DNA of 64,000 nt, taken from the NCBI GenBank assembly GCA_040752275.1, contig JBFMFH010000051.1, positions 1 to 64,000 on the forward strand, written 5' to 3'. A program made the position numbers and the translations under genes. Origin of the DNA: JBFMFH01 sp040752275. GTDB lineage: Bacteria > Acidobacteriota > Vicinamibacteria > Vicinamibacterales > JAKQTR01. Shown here one piece after another: positions 17,674 to 28,214 of the stretch (position 1 is the first letter of the stretch; each line of letters begins with the position of its first letter). Below the pieces are notes generated by a model. It was not told the DNA's origin. It searched no databases and saw only the letters and a program-made list of their open reading frames with translations.

Positions 17674-19074
17674 ATGAGCACCACGCTGGTGAAGAACGGC
17701 ACGATTGTCACCGCCTCCGACCGGTACGACGCGGACATCTACATCGACAAGGGTACGATCTCGCTCATTGGCCAGGGCCTGTCCCTGCCGGCCGACACAG
17801 TGGTTGATGCGTCGGGGAGACTGGTCATGCCGGGCGGCATCGACGTGCATACGCACCTCGACATGCCCTTCGGAGGCACGACCTCGGCCGACGACTTCGA
17901 GAGCGGCACCATCGCCGCGGCTCACGGTGGCACGACGGCGCTCATCGACTTCGCCATCCAGAACGTCGGCGAAGGACTCTACCCCGCACTCGAGAGCTGG
18001 AAGAGCCGGGCCGAGGGCAAGTCGGTTATCGACTACGCGTTCCACATGATCGTCCGCGAACTCTCCGATCAGGTGGCGCACGACATGGACACGATGGTGC
18101 GCCACGAAGGGGTCACCTCCTTCAAGCTCTTCATGGCCTACCCGGGCGTCTTCATGGTCGACGATGCGACCATCTTCAAGGCGCTGGGCCGGACTCGAGA
18201 CAACGGCGGCCTGATCTGCATGCACGCCGAGAACGGCGGGGTGATCGACACGCTCGTGAAGGAGGCGCTGCGCAAGGGACAGCGCGCGCCGAAGTACCAC
18301 GCCCTGACAAGACCCAGCCGGGCAGAGGGAGAGGCCACCGCCCGGGCGATTGCCCTGGCCGAAATGGCCGGCGCGCCCATCTACATCGTCCACCTGTCGT
18401 GTCTGGACGCCCTCGAAAAGGTCAAGCAGGCTCGCGACCTGGGTCTGCCCGCATACGCCGAGACGTGCCCGCAGTACCTGTTCCTGTCGTATGAGGACTA
18501 CGAGCGCGAAGGGTTCGAGGGCGCCAAGTTCGTGATGTCGCCGCCGCTGCGAGAGAAGTACCACCAGGATGCCCTGTGGAAGGGACTGCTCAAGAACGAC
18601 CTCCAGGTCGTCTCGACGGACCATTGCCCGTTCTGCATGAACGAGCCTCCGCAGAAGCAGCTTGGCAAAGACGACTTCTCCCAGATCCCGAACGGCGCGC
18701 CTGGCATCGAGACGAGGTTGATGCTGCTTTGGGACGGCGGCGTCAGAGCAGGCCGGATCGATGCGCATCGCTTCGTCGAACTCGTGGCGACGAGTCCGGC
18801 CCGGATGTTCGGCCTGTGGCCGCGCAAGGGCACGATCGCGGTGGGGTCGGACGGAGACCTGGTCGTCTGGGATCCCGAACGCGAGGTGACGCTCTCGGCG
18901 TCGACCCATCACATGCGCGTGGATTACAACCCGTACGAGGGACGTGTGGTCAGGGGCGCGCCGGCGGCCGTGCTGTCGCGCGGCGAGGTCATCGTGGACC
19001 ACGGAACGTTCCTCGGCCAGAAGGGCCGCGGCGTTTTCGTGAAGCGGCAGGCCGGACCGCCGCTCGTGGCGTAG
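17674..19074 (+). CDS. Dihydropyrimidinase (D-hydantoinase family)
   Basis: A 466-residue cyclic amidohydrolase that opens 5,6-dihydrouracil or dihydrothymine to the N-carbamoyl beta-amino acid. Metal ligands are His59 and His61 (GGIDVHTHLDMPF), carboxylated Lys151 (TSFKLFMAYPG), later histidines in MHAENG and IVHLSCLDAL, and Asp in STDHCPF. The length and motif order match dihydropyrimidinases rather than dihydroorotases or allantoinases. GAGGAGG lies just before the ATG. It sits between the preA-like gene and the NCS1 permease (9-base gap), which fits reductive pyrimidine breakdown. It is cytoplasmic. Confidence 0.93.
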   Translation: MSTTLVKNGTIVTASDRYDADIYIDKGTISLIGQGLSLPADTVVDASGRLVMPGGIDVHTHLDMPFGGTTSADDFESGTIAAAHGGTTALIDFAIQNVGEGLYPALESWKSRAEGKSVIDYAFHMIVRELSDQVAHDMDTMVRHEGVTSFKLFMAYPGVFMVDDATIFKALGRTRDNGGLICMHAENGGVIDTLVKEALRKGQRAPKYHALTRPSRAEGEATARAIALAEMAGAPIYIVHLSCLDALEKVKQARDLGLPAYAETCPQYLFLSYEDYEREGFEGAKFVMSPPLREKYHQDALWKGLLKNDLQVVSTDHCPFCMNEPPQKQLGKDDFSQIPNGAPGIETRLMLLWDGGVRAGRIDAHRFVELVATSPARMFGLWPRKGTIAVGSDGDLVVWDPEREVTLSASTHHMRVDYNPYEGRVVRGAPAAVLSRGEVIVDHGTFLGQKGRGVFVKRQAGPPLVA

Positions 19075-19083
19075 GGCGAGCCG

Positions 19084-20580
19084 ATGCGTGCCACAGCCCC
19101 CGCAGGCGACCCCCGCAGGATGCGTCAGGCACCGGGCAACCTCTACGAGCTCGTCGTCGAGCCGGGCGACGAGACCCTGACGAACGCCGATCTGGCTCCG
19201 ACGCGCGTGGCCGAGCGCACGTGGTCCACCTACCACATGGCCTCGCTGTGGATCGGCCTCTCGGTGTGCATCCCCACGTACATGCTGGCGGCAGGTCTCG
19301 TCGGCGGCGGGATGAGCTGGCGGCAGGCGCTCGCCACCATCATGTTGGGCAACCTGATTGTCTGCATCCCGATGGTGCTCATCGCGCACGCCGGCACCCG
19401 CTACGGAATCCCGTTTCCGGTGCTCGCCCGCGCGTCGTTCGGGGTGCGTGGCTCGAATGTCCCAGCCATCCTCCGCGCTGTGGTCGCCTGCGGCTGGTTC
19501 GGGATCCAGACCTGGATAGGCGGGCAGGCGATCCACACCATGCTCCGCGTCGCGGCTCCGGCATTCGAGCCGCCCTTTGCGGCGGCCGGCGCATTCCTGG
19601 TGTTCTGGCTGATGAACATGTACATCGTCGTACGCGGCAGCCAGGCCATCAAGGCGCTCGAGGCATGGGCCGCGCCCTTCCTGATCGTGTCGGGACTCGG
19701 CCTGCTGGCCTGGGCCACATCGCGTGCCGGCGGCCTCGGGCCGGTGCTCGACCAGCCCAGCCGGTTCCAGACGACCGGCGAGTTCATGGCCTTCTTCGTG
19801 CCGTCGCTGACGGCCATGGTCGGTTTCTGGGCGACGCTTGCCCTCAACATCCCGGACCTGTCGCGTTACGCGCGAAGTCAGAAGGCCCAGGTGTGGGGCC
19901 AGGTGCTCGGCCTGCCGGCGACGATGACGCTGTTCTCGTTCATCGGTGTGGCTGTGACATCGGCGTCAGTGATCATCTTTGGCGAGGCGATCTGGGATCC
20001 CGTGCAGCTGCTCTCCAAGATCCAGAGTCCCGGCCTCGTGCTGCTCGCGCTCGTCGCCCTCGTGATCGCGACGCTCACCACGAACGTCGCCGCGAATGTC
20101 GTCGCCCCGGCGAACGGATTCGCCAACCTGTGGCCGTCCCGGATTACCTTCGCCCGGGGCGGCATTCTGACCGGCGTGATCGGCATCGCCATCATGCCGT
20201 GGAAGCTGCTGGAGAATGCCGATCGGTACATCGGCTGGCTCATCACCTATTCGGCATTCCTGGGGCCGGTTGCGGGCATCTTCGTTGCCGACTACTGGAT
20301 CGTGCGGCGCGCCCGGCTGTCGCTGTACGACCTCTACGTCCAGAACGGCCGGTACGGCCGGTGGAATCTCAGGGCTCTCGTGGCCCTGACAGCCGGCGTT
20401 GCCATCGCCTTGATCGGCCTGGTGGTGCCCCCGCTTCGCATCCTGTACGATTACGCCTGGTTCGTGGGCTTTGCGGCCGCCTTCGTCACCTACGCCGCGC
20501 AGAGTCGCGGGAGGGGTCGGGACGAATCCCTCGTCGCGTCTCCCGAGGATGGCGAATTGCCGGTTGCGCTGCCAGACTGA
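19084..20580 (+). CDS. NCS1-family nucleobase:cation symporter
   Basis: A 498-residue inner-membrane transporter of the purine/cytosine/uracil/allantoin permease family with about 12 hydrophobic helices. Diagnostic stretches are TYHMASLWIGLSVCIPTYML, GIPFPVLARASFGVRG, ACGWFGIQTWIGG, NIPDLSRYARS and the C-terminal ADYWIVRRARLSLYDLY. Its place in the cluster makes uracil, thymine or a hydantoin-like compound the likely substrate. The Trp and Gln/Asn positions that read the base in characterised members (around GIQTW) are present. It starts nine bases after the dihydropyrimidinase stop. Confidence 0.92.
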   Translation: MRATAPAGDPRRMRQAPGNLYELVVEPGDETLTNADLAPTRVAERTWSTYHMASLWIGLSVCIPTYMLAAGLVGGGMSWRQALATIMLGNLIVCIPMVLIAHAGTRYGIPFPVLARASFGVRGSNVPAILRAVVACGWFGIQTWIGGQAIHTMLRVAAPAFEPPFAAAGAFLVFWLMNMYIVVRGSQAIKALEAWAAPFLIVSGLGLLAWATSRAGGLGPVLDQPSRFQTTGEFMAFFVPSLTAMVGFWATLALNIPDLSRYARSQKAQVWGQVLGLPATMTLFSFIGVAVTSASVIIFGEAIWDPVQLLSKIQSPGLVLLALVALVIATLTTNVAANVVAPANGFANLWPSRITFARGGILTGVIGIAIMPWKLLENADRYIGWLITYSAFLGPVAGIFVADYWIVRRARLSLYDLYVQNGRYGRWNLRALVALTAGVAIALIGLVVPPLRILYDYAWFVGFAAAFVTYAAQSRGRGRDESLVASPEDGELPVALPD

Positions 20581-20597
20581 AGAAGCGCGGAGGAACT

Positions 20598-21905
20598 ATG
20601 ACCGGTCAGGAGATCGTCGATCTGTGCCGGCGCCATACCATCTACGAGTGGTCGGCGCAGTCCGCTGTCGATCCCATCCCCGTCGAGCGGGCCGAAGGCG
20701 TCTACTTCTGGACGCCGGAAGGCAAACGGTTCATCGACTTCAACAGCCAGCTGATGTGCTCGAACATCGGGCATTCGCACCCGAAGGTGGTCCGGGCCGT
20801 GCAGGACCAGGTGGCGAAGCTGGCGTACGCCAACCCGTTCATGGCCACGGAGGCCCGCGCGCGGCTCGGGCCGAAGCTGGCGGAGATCACCCCCGGCGAC
20901 ATCGACACGTTCTTCTTCACGAACGGCGGCGCCGAGGCGAACGAGAATGCCCTCCGCATCGCGCGCGTCGTCACGGGCCGGCACAAGATCCTCGCGCGCT
21001 ACCGGTCGTACCACGGCGGGACTGCCGCGGCCATTGCCCTGACGGGAGATCCGCGTCGATGGGCGGCCGAGCCGGGCGTGCCCGGCATCGTCCGCGCGCC
21101 GGACTTCCACAAGTGGGCCAGGCCCGAGCCGGAGCCCGTCGAGGTCTGCCTGCGGGAACTCGAAGACGTGATCCGCTACGAGGGCGGACAGAACATCGCC
21201 GCGTTCGTGCTGGAACCGATCGTCGGCACCAACGGGATTCTGATCCCGCCCGACGGCTACATGCAGGGCGTCCGCGAGATCTGCGATCGTCACGGCATCC
21301 TGCTGATTGCCGACGAAGTCATGTCCGGCTTCGGGCGCACGGGACGCTGGTTCGCCATCAACCACTGGGACGTCGTGCCGGACATCATGACGATGGCGAA
21401 GGGCATCACGTCGGCGTATGTGCCTCTTGGCGCCGTGGGAATGCGGCCGGCGATTGCGAGAGCGTTCCAGGACCGGGCGTTCCCCGGAGGTCTGACGTAC
21501 AACAGCCATCCGCTGGCGTGCGCGACGGCGGTGGCGACGCTGGCGGTCTACGAGGAGGAAGGACTGGTCGAACGCGCGGCAGAGATGGGCAGCCTGCTCG
21601 CCGCCAGGCTGGACGATCTGCGCCGCTCCCACCCGTCGGTCGGCGCGGTGCGATCCATTGGTCTGTTCGGCCTCGTCGAGCTCGTGCGGCGGCGGCAGCC
21701 CTACGAACCCCTGGCACCGTACGGCGGAACCTCGCCGGAAATGACCGCGCTGTCGCGGTTCTTCCGCGAGAACGGACTCTACACCTTCGTGCGCATGAAT
21801 ACGTTCTTCACGAACCCGCCCCTCATCGTGACCGAGGCCCAGTTGCAGGAAGGACTGGCGATCATCGATCGGGGGCTCGAGATCGTGGACCAGGCGGTTG
21901 GGTAG
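20598..21905 (+). CDS. Class III aminotransferase, probable beta-alanine:pyruvate type
   Basis: A 435-residue omega-aminotransferase. The PLP lysine is Lys268 (MTMAKGITSAYVPLG), the ring-binding Asp-Glu is 239-240 (LLIADEVMSGFGRTG), and the phosphate-binding block is FFTNGGAEANENALR. In this cluster it would move the amino group of beta-alanine or 3-aminoisobutyrate to pyruvate or 2-oxoglutarate, yielding malonate or methylmalonate semialdehyde for the next enzyme. Taurine or 4-aminobutyrate transamination is also possible from sequence alone. GCGGAGG lies five bases before the ATG. The gap to the permease is 17 bases. Confidence 0.9.
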   Translation: MTGQEIVDLCRRHTIYEWSAQSAVDPIPVERAEGVYFWTPEGKRFIDFNSQLMCSNIGHSHPKVVRAVQDQVAKLAYANPFMATEARARLGPKLAEITPGDIDTFFFTNGGAEANENALRIARVVTGRHKILARYRSYHGGTAAAIALTGDPRRWAAEPGVPGIVRAPDFHKWARPEPEPVEVCLRELEDVIRYEGGQNIAAFVLEPIVGTNGILIPPDGYMQGVREICDRHGILLIADEVMSGFGRTGRWFAINHWDVVPDIMTMAKGITSAYVPLGAVGMRPAIARAFQDRAFPGGLTYNSHPLACATAVATLAVYEEEGLVERAAEMGSLLAARLDDLRRSHPSVGAVRSIGLFGLVELVRRRQPYEPLAPYGGTSPEMTALSRFFRENGLYTFVRMNTFFTNPPLIVTEAQLQEGLAIIDRGLEIVDQAVG

Positions 21906-21910
21906 GGAGA

Positions 21911-21929
21911 CAGGAGTCAGGAGTCAGGA
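21911..21929 (+). repeat. Short tandem repeat after aminotransferase stop
   Basis: CAGGA followed by two GTCAGGA heptamers, beginning six bases after the stop codon. It is part of the same class of gene-end heptamer repeats found elsewhere in the window. Confidence 0.75.
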
Positions 21930-21982
21930 TGCCGGGAACGCGGAGCTCTGAACCCTGAACTGCTGGGGCTGCAAGAGTGGCT

Positions 21983-23476
<1,494 letters not shown>

Positions 23477-23547
23477 TGCGCCCTCTCGGCGCCCGGGTTG
23501 CGGGGTTCGCAGTCCGCAATCGACAATCGACCGGCCTTGGCGCCGCG

Positions 23548-23816
23548 GGTCGGCCGGCATGTCCCGGAGCAAACCGTTCCACACGGCGGCAAGACACGCC
23601 TGCGGCCGGCGGCGGGCCGCTGGACGCCGGCTGCCGCCTTCGCCAAACGCGCTGCCGCGCGGCTTCGGCGGGCCAGGGCCGCATCGCGGCCGGCTGGCCT
23701 GTGTCCGGCTGCTCCGCGGACCACTGCGCCGGCTGGCCCCCTTGTTCTCCGGCGTATCTTGCAGACTACCGCCGTCGCCGTGCTCACATGGTTTGCTCCG
23801 GGACATCCGGCCGACC
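23548..23816. repeat. Non-coding element with 27-28 bp inverted-repeat ends (copy A)
   Basis: The 386-base gap between mmsA and the GH127 gene holds no gene. It contains an element bounded by inverted repeats at 23548-23575 and 23790-23816. These match over 27 of 28 positions with one missing base; the right arm begins GGTTTGCTCCGGGACAT. Inside are CCGCCTTCGCC (23634-23644), GGCTTCGGCG (23661-23670) and TTGCAGACTACCGCCGTCG (23759-23777), in the same order and near-equal spacing as in the element at 61750-62000. No transposase is present. The flanking genes converge on it. Confidence 0.7.
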
Positions 23817-23862
23817 AGCGTGAGCGGCCTCGGCGAGGGGGTCGCCGTCGCGGAGCGTCGGC

Positions 23863-25893
23863 TTACCGCTTGAGTTTCGGGAACTCCGCGATCCGGATGT
23901 TCGTGCATCCGTAGGGAATCAGCGTGATCTCCTCGGCCGGCTCGTCGGTCACGACCCGGTTCGGGTCGGCCCACGCCGCGTCCACGGGCGAGATTTCGCC
24001 CGCCCACCCGCGCACGAGCTTCCACGACGGAATCCTGCGGCCCTTCGCGCGGACCACGACGCCGGCGCCATCCGGCGAGAATGGTCTCTCGCCAACCGGT
24101 CGTTCCTCAACGGCCAGGCGCACGTCGCCCTCCGCCACGAGACCGTAGTTCCATGGCGTCGTCGGCTTCACCTCGAAGTCACCGTGGGGCAGCTCCCGGT
24201 GCGGCTTGTCGGCGTTGACCTGCGTCCACTCCTCACCGATCTTCAACGCGTAGACCAGCGGGCCTCGCTCGATGGCGACCGCGCCGTTGTACCTGGTGGA
24301 CATCGAGGTGGACATGGGGAAGCGGACGGCGATGTCGACCTCGCCGCTCCATTCCCGCTCGATGCGGTGCAGCGTCCCGGGTGTCATCGTCTTTTCCCCG
24401 TCCCCAGTTACGCGCACGCTCGCCCCTTCGGCCCACCCGGGCACACGAAGCACGAGCGGGAACCGGGCCGTGCGATCCGGCCTGACCCTGATCCGGAGTG
24501 CATCGCGGAAGGGATAGTCGGTTTCCAGCGACACCTCGACCGGAACGCCTCGCGACTCGAACTGCGCCCGGCTTGGTGCCCACGCCGCCGTGACGATCCC
24601 CTCGTCGGGGGTCTTCATCCAGAGGTGCGCCGCGAACTTCGGCCAGCCCTGGTGCATGTTGGACGTGCAGCAGCCATAGTTCGGTTCGAGGCCGTAGAGA
24701 TTCGACTCCGCACCGTTGGTGCTCCAGTTGTGATCGGGGTTGATGGTGCACTGCACCTGGTTGACCTGCTGGTCGTACTGGTGCGACCACATGTCCGGCG
24801 CAAAGGTGGCAGGCAGCGCGTTGAAGGCCACGCGTTCGAGCCGGTCTCCGAAGAACGGATCGCCGAACACGGCAAAGAGGTGTTCGAGCGAGTACATGAA
24901 CTCCACGACGGCACACAGTTCGGTGCCCTGCAGTGGATTCCTGCCCGACAGACACTCGTCGCCGGTGAACATGCCCGTCACCTGGCCGTGATGCCGGTCC
25001 AGCGTCCCGATCATCGTCTTCGCGAACGCCCGATCGCCGGGCCGCTCATCGAGCCTCCAGCTCAGCGCCGCCGCCTTGGTGGCCATGGCCGTATTGACGA
25101 CGTGCTTCCTCCACTTCCAGAGGCCTCGCCGCGGTGTGGGAATGGTCACATCCTCGGTCTGGAAGAGTGCCGCGAAGTCCACACCCTGGGCGCGCAGCTT
25201 GCGCGCCAGGTCGAGCAGCCAGGCGTCGCCCGTCCGTTCGTACGCATGGAAGATCGCGACGAGACCCTCGTACCAACGGAACTTGCCCCATCCGTAGAGC
25301 GGCGTGCGATCGAGACCGGTGAGCATGGCGCGCAGGCTCCTCACCACCGCATCGAGCACGCGCGCATCGCCGGTCGCCTCGTGATACTGCGCCAGGACCT
25401 TGTTGGCGAGCAGGATGGCCCACATGTCGTAGCGCTTCGCGACGGCATCTTCGGGGTAGGGTCCGTACCATCCATCGGCCCGCTGGTGGGTGACGATGAA
25501 GTCGACGTAGCGGGTGATGCGCGTCTTGAGAGACTCATCGTCGAGCATCCAGGCGAGGGGGATGACCCCGTCGAGCCAGTACGGAGCGCGTTCCCAGCCC
25601 TCGGCTCTCCCGCCGAACCACTGGCTGTCCTTCACGTCCGGCCAGAACTCGTCCAGGTGCCCGCTCAGGCCATCGGCCTGGATACGGAGCTGTCGGCGCA
25701 GCCACCCCTCCGGCCGGATCGCGCCGAGCGCAAGCGGCCGGAAGGCGGGCACGGCCAGACCGCCCGTGCCGGCGCGTGACTGCCAGGCGGCAGCCGTCGT
25801 CTCAGCGCCCGCCTGAACTCCTGAAGCGGCCGAACCTGCCGCCACCCCTGCGGCCACGGTCGTCAGGAATTCACGCCTGTCGTAGGTCGTCAT
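23863..25893 (-). CDS. GH127 family (DUF1680) glycoside hydrolase
   Basis: A 676-residue exported enzyme of the beta-L-arabinofuranosidase family. The N-terminus MTTYDRREFLTTVAAGVAAG looks like a Tat signal. The catalytic domain (about 50-460) contains GWYGPYPEDA, GTELCAVVEF (Glu325) and YGCCTSN (Cys408-Cys409). GH127 enzymes use a zinc-bound cysteine nucleophile with a nearby glutamate, and these residues fit that set. A C-terminal beta-sandwich part follows (LRVPGWAEGASV, ERGPLVYAL). The start was chosen at 25893 because GGGGAG precedes it and the upstream in-frame extension is repeat-rich. It probably removes terminal arabinofuranose or a related sugar from plant glycans. Confidence 0.85.
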   Translation of the reverse strand: MTTYDRREFLTTVAAGVAAGSAASGVQAGAETTAAAWQSRAGTGGLAVPAFRPLALGAIRPEGWLRRQLRIQADGLSGHLDEFWPDVKDSQWFGGRAEGWERAPYWLDGVIPLAWMLDDESLKTRITRYVDFIVTHQRADGWYGPYPEDAVAKRYDMWAILLANKVLAQYHEATGDARVLDAVVRSLRAMLTGLDRTPLYGWGKFRWYEGLVAIFHAYERTGDAWLLDLARKLRAQGVDFAALFQTEDVTIPTPRRGLWKWRKHVVNTAMATKAAALSWRLDERPGDRAFAKTMIGTLDRHHGQVTGMFTGDECLSGRNPLQGTELCAVVEFMYSLEHLFAVFGDPFFGDRLERVAFNALPATFAPDMWSHQYDQQVNQVQCTINPDHNWSTNGAESNLYGLEPNYGCCTSNMHQGWPKFAAHLWMKTPDEGIVTAAWAPSRAQFESRGVPVEVSLETDYPFRDALRIRVRPDRTARFPLVLRVPGWAEGASVRVTGDGEKTMTPGTLHRIEREWSGEVDIAVRFPMSTSMSTRYNGAVAIERGPLVYALKIGEEWTQVNADKPHRELPHGDFEVKPTTPWNYGLVAEGDVRLAVEERPVGERPFSPDGAGVVVRAKGRRIPSWKLVRGWAGEISPVDAAWADPNRVVTDEPAEEITLIPYGCTNIRIAEFPKLKR

Positions 25894-25927
25894 GACACGC
25901 TCCCCATCTGTGATCCTGCCGAACACC

Positions 25928-25943
25928 CCCGCTCTAGAGCGGG
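25928..25943. promoter_or_regulatory. 16-bp perfect palindrome upstream of GH127 gene
   Basis: CCCGCTCTAGAGCGGG reads the same on both strands. It lies 34 bases upstream of the GH127 start, between that gene and the divergent ABC exporter. It could be an operator for a dimeric regulator or a hairpin in the GH127 leader. No function can be assigned from one copy. Confidence 0.4.
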
Positions 25944-25947
25944 TCTC

Positions 25948-25980
25948 ATCCCGGAGTCCTCCCGGAGTCATCCCGGAGTC
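25948..25980. repeat. Three tandem 11-mers
   Basis: Three consecutive copies of the 11-base unit (A/C)TCCCGGAGTC adjoin the palindrome. They lie within the 251-base divergent region between GH127 and the ABC exporter, which also holds an approximate 20-base direct repeat (25993-26012 and 26059-26079). Confidence 0.8.
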
Positions 25981-26144
25981 CCCTGTCTCCTCCGGCTGCA
26001 GGCCGCGGCGGGCGCCCGTCCGGCGCCACCCGCTCGGGATCACAGCCTCGCCTGGTCCGGCCGCAGGCCGCAGCGGGGCTCGTCAGCGGCACCATGGTAG
26101 ATCAAGAGGGCTGATAGAATGGCCGGGTTGCCAGTCACACCTGA

Positions 26145-27116
26145 ATGACAGACGCGCCTTCCTCCGATCTGGCCATCCGCTGCCGGGGTCTGACGAAACA
26201 GTACAGGACTCGACGCGCCATCGTGGAAGCCGTCAACGGCCTCGATCTTGAGATCCGCCGCGGCGAGTGCTTCGGGCTCCTGGGCCCGAACGGCGCCGGC
26301 AAGACGACCACCATCGAGATCCTGGAAGGACTGCTCGAAGCCAGCACGGGCGAGGTCGAGGTGCTGGGTGCGCGATGGGGAGACGACGACAACGCCCTCA
26401 GGCAGCGCCTGGGAATCTCGCTGCAGGACACGAGGTTCGCCGAGAAACTGTCCGTGCTCGAGACGCTCCGGCTGTTCCGCAGCTTCTACCGCCACGGGAG
26501 GGACCCGGCGGAGGTTCTCGAGGCCGTCGGGTTGAAACAGAAGTCCAGCGCGTGGGTCGGCAAGCTCTCGGGCGGCCAGCGCCAGCGGCTGGCGGTCGCC
26601 TGCGCGCTCGTCGGCGATCCGGAACTCCTCTTTCTCGACGAACCCACGACGGGCCTCGATCCGCAGTCTCGCCGGCAGCTCTGGGACATCATCCGCGCGC
26701 TCGGCGAGCAAGGGCGGACCATCCTCATCACGACCCACTACATGGACGAAGCCGAGCGTCTCTGTGATCGGGTCGCCATCGTCGACAGCGGCCGGGTCAT
26801 TGCGCTCGGCACCCCCAAGGAACTCATCGCGACCATGGGAGCCGAGCACGTCGTCGAGTTCGCGATCGACGGTGCCGACGGGCTGTCGGTTCCCGATCTG
26901 GCCGGACTCCCCGGCGTCCGACAGGCGCACCTGGACGAGACCGGATTCGCGCTGACGGTGACCGAGCCCCACGTCACGATTCCTGCCCTGCTCGCGTCGC
27001 TGCAAGCCGGCGATCTCGAGCTCGCGCGTTTGACCACCCGGCACGTGAGCCTCGAAGACGTGTTCGTCCACCTCACGGGAAGGCATCTCCGAGATGACGG
27101 CGAATCATCCGCCTAG
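26145..27116 (+). CDS. ABC exporter ATP-binding protein (ABC-2 class)
   Basis: A 323-residue ATPase with Walker A GPNGAGKTTTIE, signature LSGGQRQRLAVACAL, Walker B LLFLDEPTTGLD and switch His in LITTHYMDEAERL. The C-terminal extension (about 230-323) is the type found in DrrA/CcmA-like drug or lipid exporters. It pairs with the membrane protein encoded next, whose start overlaps this gene by 23 bases. An extended -10 box (TGATAGAAT) ends at 26120. The exported substrate is unknown: antibiotic, lipid or peptide efflux are all possible. There is no clear ribosome site before the ATG. Confidence 0.92.
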   Translation: MTDAPSSDLAIRCRGLTKQYRTRRAIVEAVNGLDLEIRRGECFGLLGPNGAGKTTTIEILEGLLEASTGEVEVLGARWGDDDNALRQRLGISLQDTRFAEKLSVLETLRLFRSFYRHGRDPAEVLEAVGLKQKSSAWVGKLSGGQRQRLAVACALVGDPELLFLDEPTTGLDPQSRRQLWDIIRALGEQGRTILITTHYMDEAERLCDRVAIVDSGRVIALGTPKELIATMGAEHVVEFAIDGADGLSVPDLAGLPGVRQAHLDETGFALTVTEPHVTIPALLASLQAGDLELARLTTRHVSLEDVFVHLTGRHLRDDGESSA

Positions 27117-28167
27117 CGGCTCGACGAAGGCCGTCCGCGCTCACTCGCCGCTTCGTGAGCTGACGCTCGCGCGCCTTCGCGAGTTTCTGCGGGAGCCCGA
27201 GGCCGTCTTCTGGAGCTACGGATTCCCGGTCCTGCTGGTCATCGGCCTCGGCATCGCATTCCGCAACCGGCCGGTGGAGATCATCCACGTCGACGTGCAG
27301 GAGCATGCCCGGGCCGCCGAGGTCGCCGGCACGCTTGCCGCCCAGCCGGACCTGGTCGTGGAACAATGCGAGGCCCGTTCGTGCTTCGAGCGGCTGCGGC
27401 TCGGCAAGTCGGCGCTGCTTGTGGTGCCTGGAGCACCGGTCTCGTACCGGTTCGATCCCTCGCGCCCGGACAGCGCCCTCGCGAGGCGCCGGGTCGATGA
27501 TGTGCTGCAGCGGGCGGCCGGAAGGGAGGACGCACTCGCGACGGTGGACGAGCAAGTCACCGAGCCCGGTGCGCGCTACATCGACTTCCTGGTCCCCGGC
27601 CTGCTCGGCATGAACCTGATGGGCGGCGGTCTCTGGGGCGTGGGCTTCGTCATCGTTGACATGCGGGTGAAGAAGCTTCTCAAGCGCTTCGTCGCCACGC
27701 CAATGAAGCGGACGCATTTCCTGTGGTCCGTGATCGGCGGGCGGATCGTGTTCACGGTGCCCGAACTGGTGATCATCCTGGTCGCCGGCGTGCTGCTGTT
27801 CGGTGTGCCCATCCGTGGCAGCCTGCCGGCCATCATCGTGCTGACGCTGCTGGGCGGCGTGGCGTTCGCGGGCCTGGGCCTTCTCATCGCGAGCCGCGCG
27901 CAGCGGATCGAGACCGTTTCCGGGCTGATGAACCTCGTCATGCTGCCGATGTGGCTGCTGTCAGGGATCTTCTTCTCGCCGGACCGGTTCCCCGACTTCA
28001 TGCAACCCCTCGTGCAGGTCCTGCCGCTGACGCAGCTGAACTACGCGCTGCGCGACGTCATCCTCGAAGGCGCGCCCCTGGCGTTGCAGACATGGCGGAT
28101 GCTCGCACTTGCGGCGTGGGGCATCGTCCCGTTTGGTCTCGCCCTGCGCTGGTTCCGCTGGAACTGA
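27094..28167 (+). CDS. ABC-2 family exporter permease
   Basis: A 357-residue membrane protein. One hydrophobic helix near residues 38-56 is followed by a soluble loop of about 130 residues (57-190) and then five or so helices. It contains FLVPGLLGMNLMGGGLWG and LVMLPMWLLSGIFFSPDRFPDF, the usual ABC2_membrane signature near the C-terminus. It is translationally coupled to the ATPase by a 23-base overlap and forms the channel of the same exporter. The extracytoplasmic loop is typical of the ABC-2 type 3 subfamily. Confidence 0.9.
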   Translation: MTANHPPSGSTKAVRAHSPLRELTLARLREFLREPEAVFWSYGFPVLLVIGLGIAFRNRPVEIIHVDVQEHARAAEVAGTLAAQPDLVVEQCEARSCFERLRLGKSALLVVPGAPVSYRFDPSRPDSALARRRVDDVLQRAAGREDALATVDEQVTEPGARYIDFLVPGLLGMNLMGGGLWGVGFVIVDMRVKKLLKRFVATPMKRTHFLWSVIGGRIVFTVPELVIILVAGVLLFGVPIRGSLPAIIVLTLLGGVAFAGLGLLIASRAQRIETVSGLMNLVMLPMWLLSGIFFSPDRFPDFMQPLVQVLPLTQLNYALRDVILEGAPLALQTWRMLALAAWGIVPFGLALRWFRWN

Positions 28168-28178
28168 CGCGCTTCTGC

Positions 28179-28208
28179 TTGGGCGAGGACGCAAACAGAG
28201 AGTATCCT
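28179..28208 (+). promoter_or_regulatory. Candidate sigma70 promoter giving a leaderless VWFA-protein mRNA
   Basis: TTGGGC, an 18-base spacer and TATCCT, with the -10 box ending six bases before the ATG at 28215. There is no ribosome site. If used, the transcript would begin at or next to the start codon. Confidence 0.4.
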
Positions 28209-28214
28209 CTGTCC

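Noticed and set aside
17647..19536. A 629-codon minus-strand frame across dihydropyrimidinase and permease genes
   Set aside because: Its translation is Arg/His/Gly-rich without domains, and the plus-strand genes have clear catalytic motifs.
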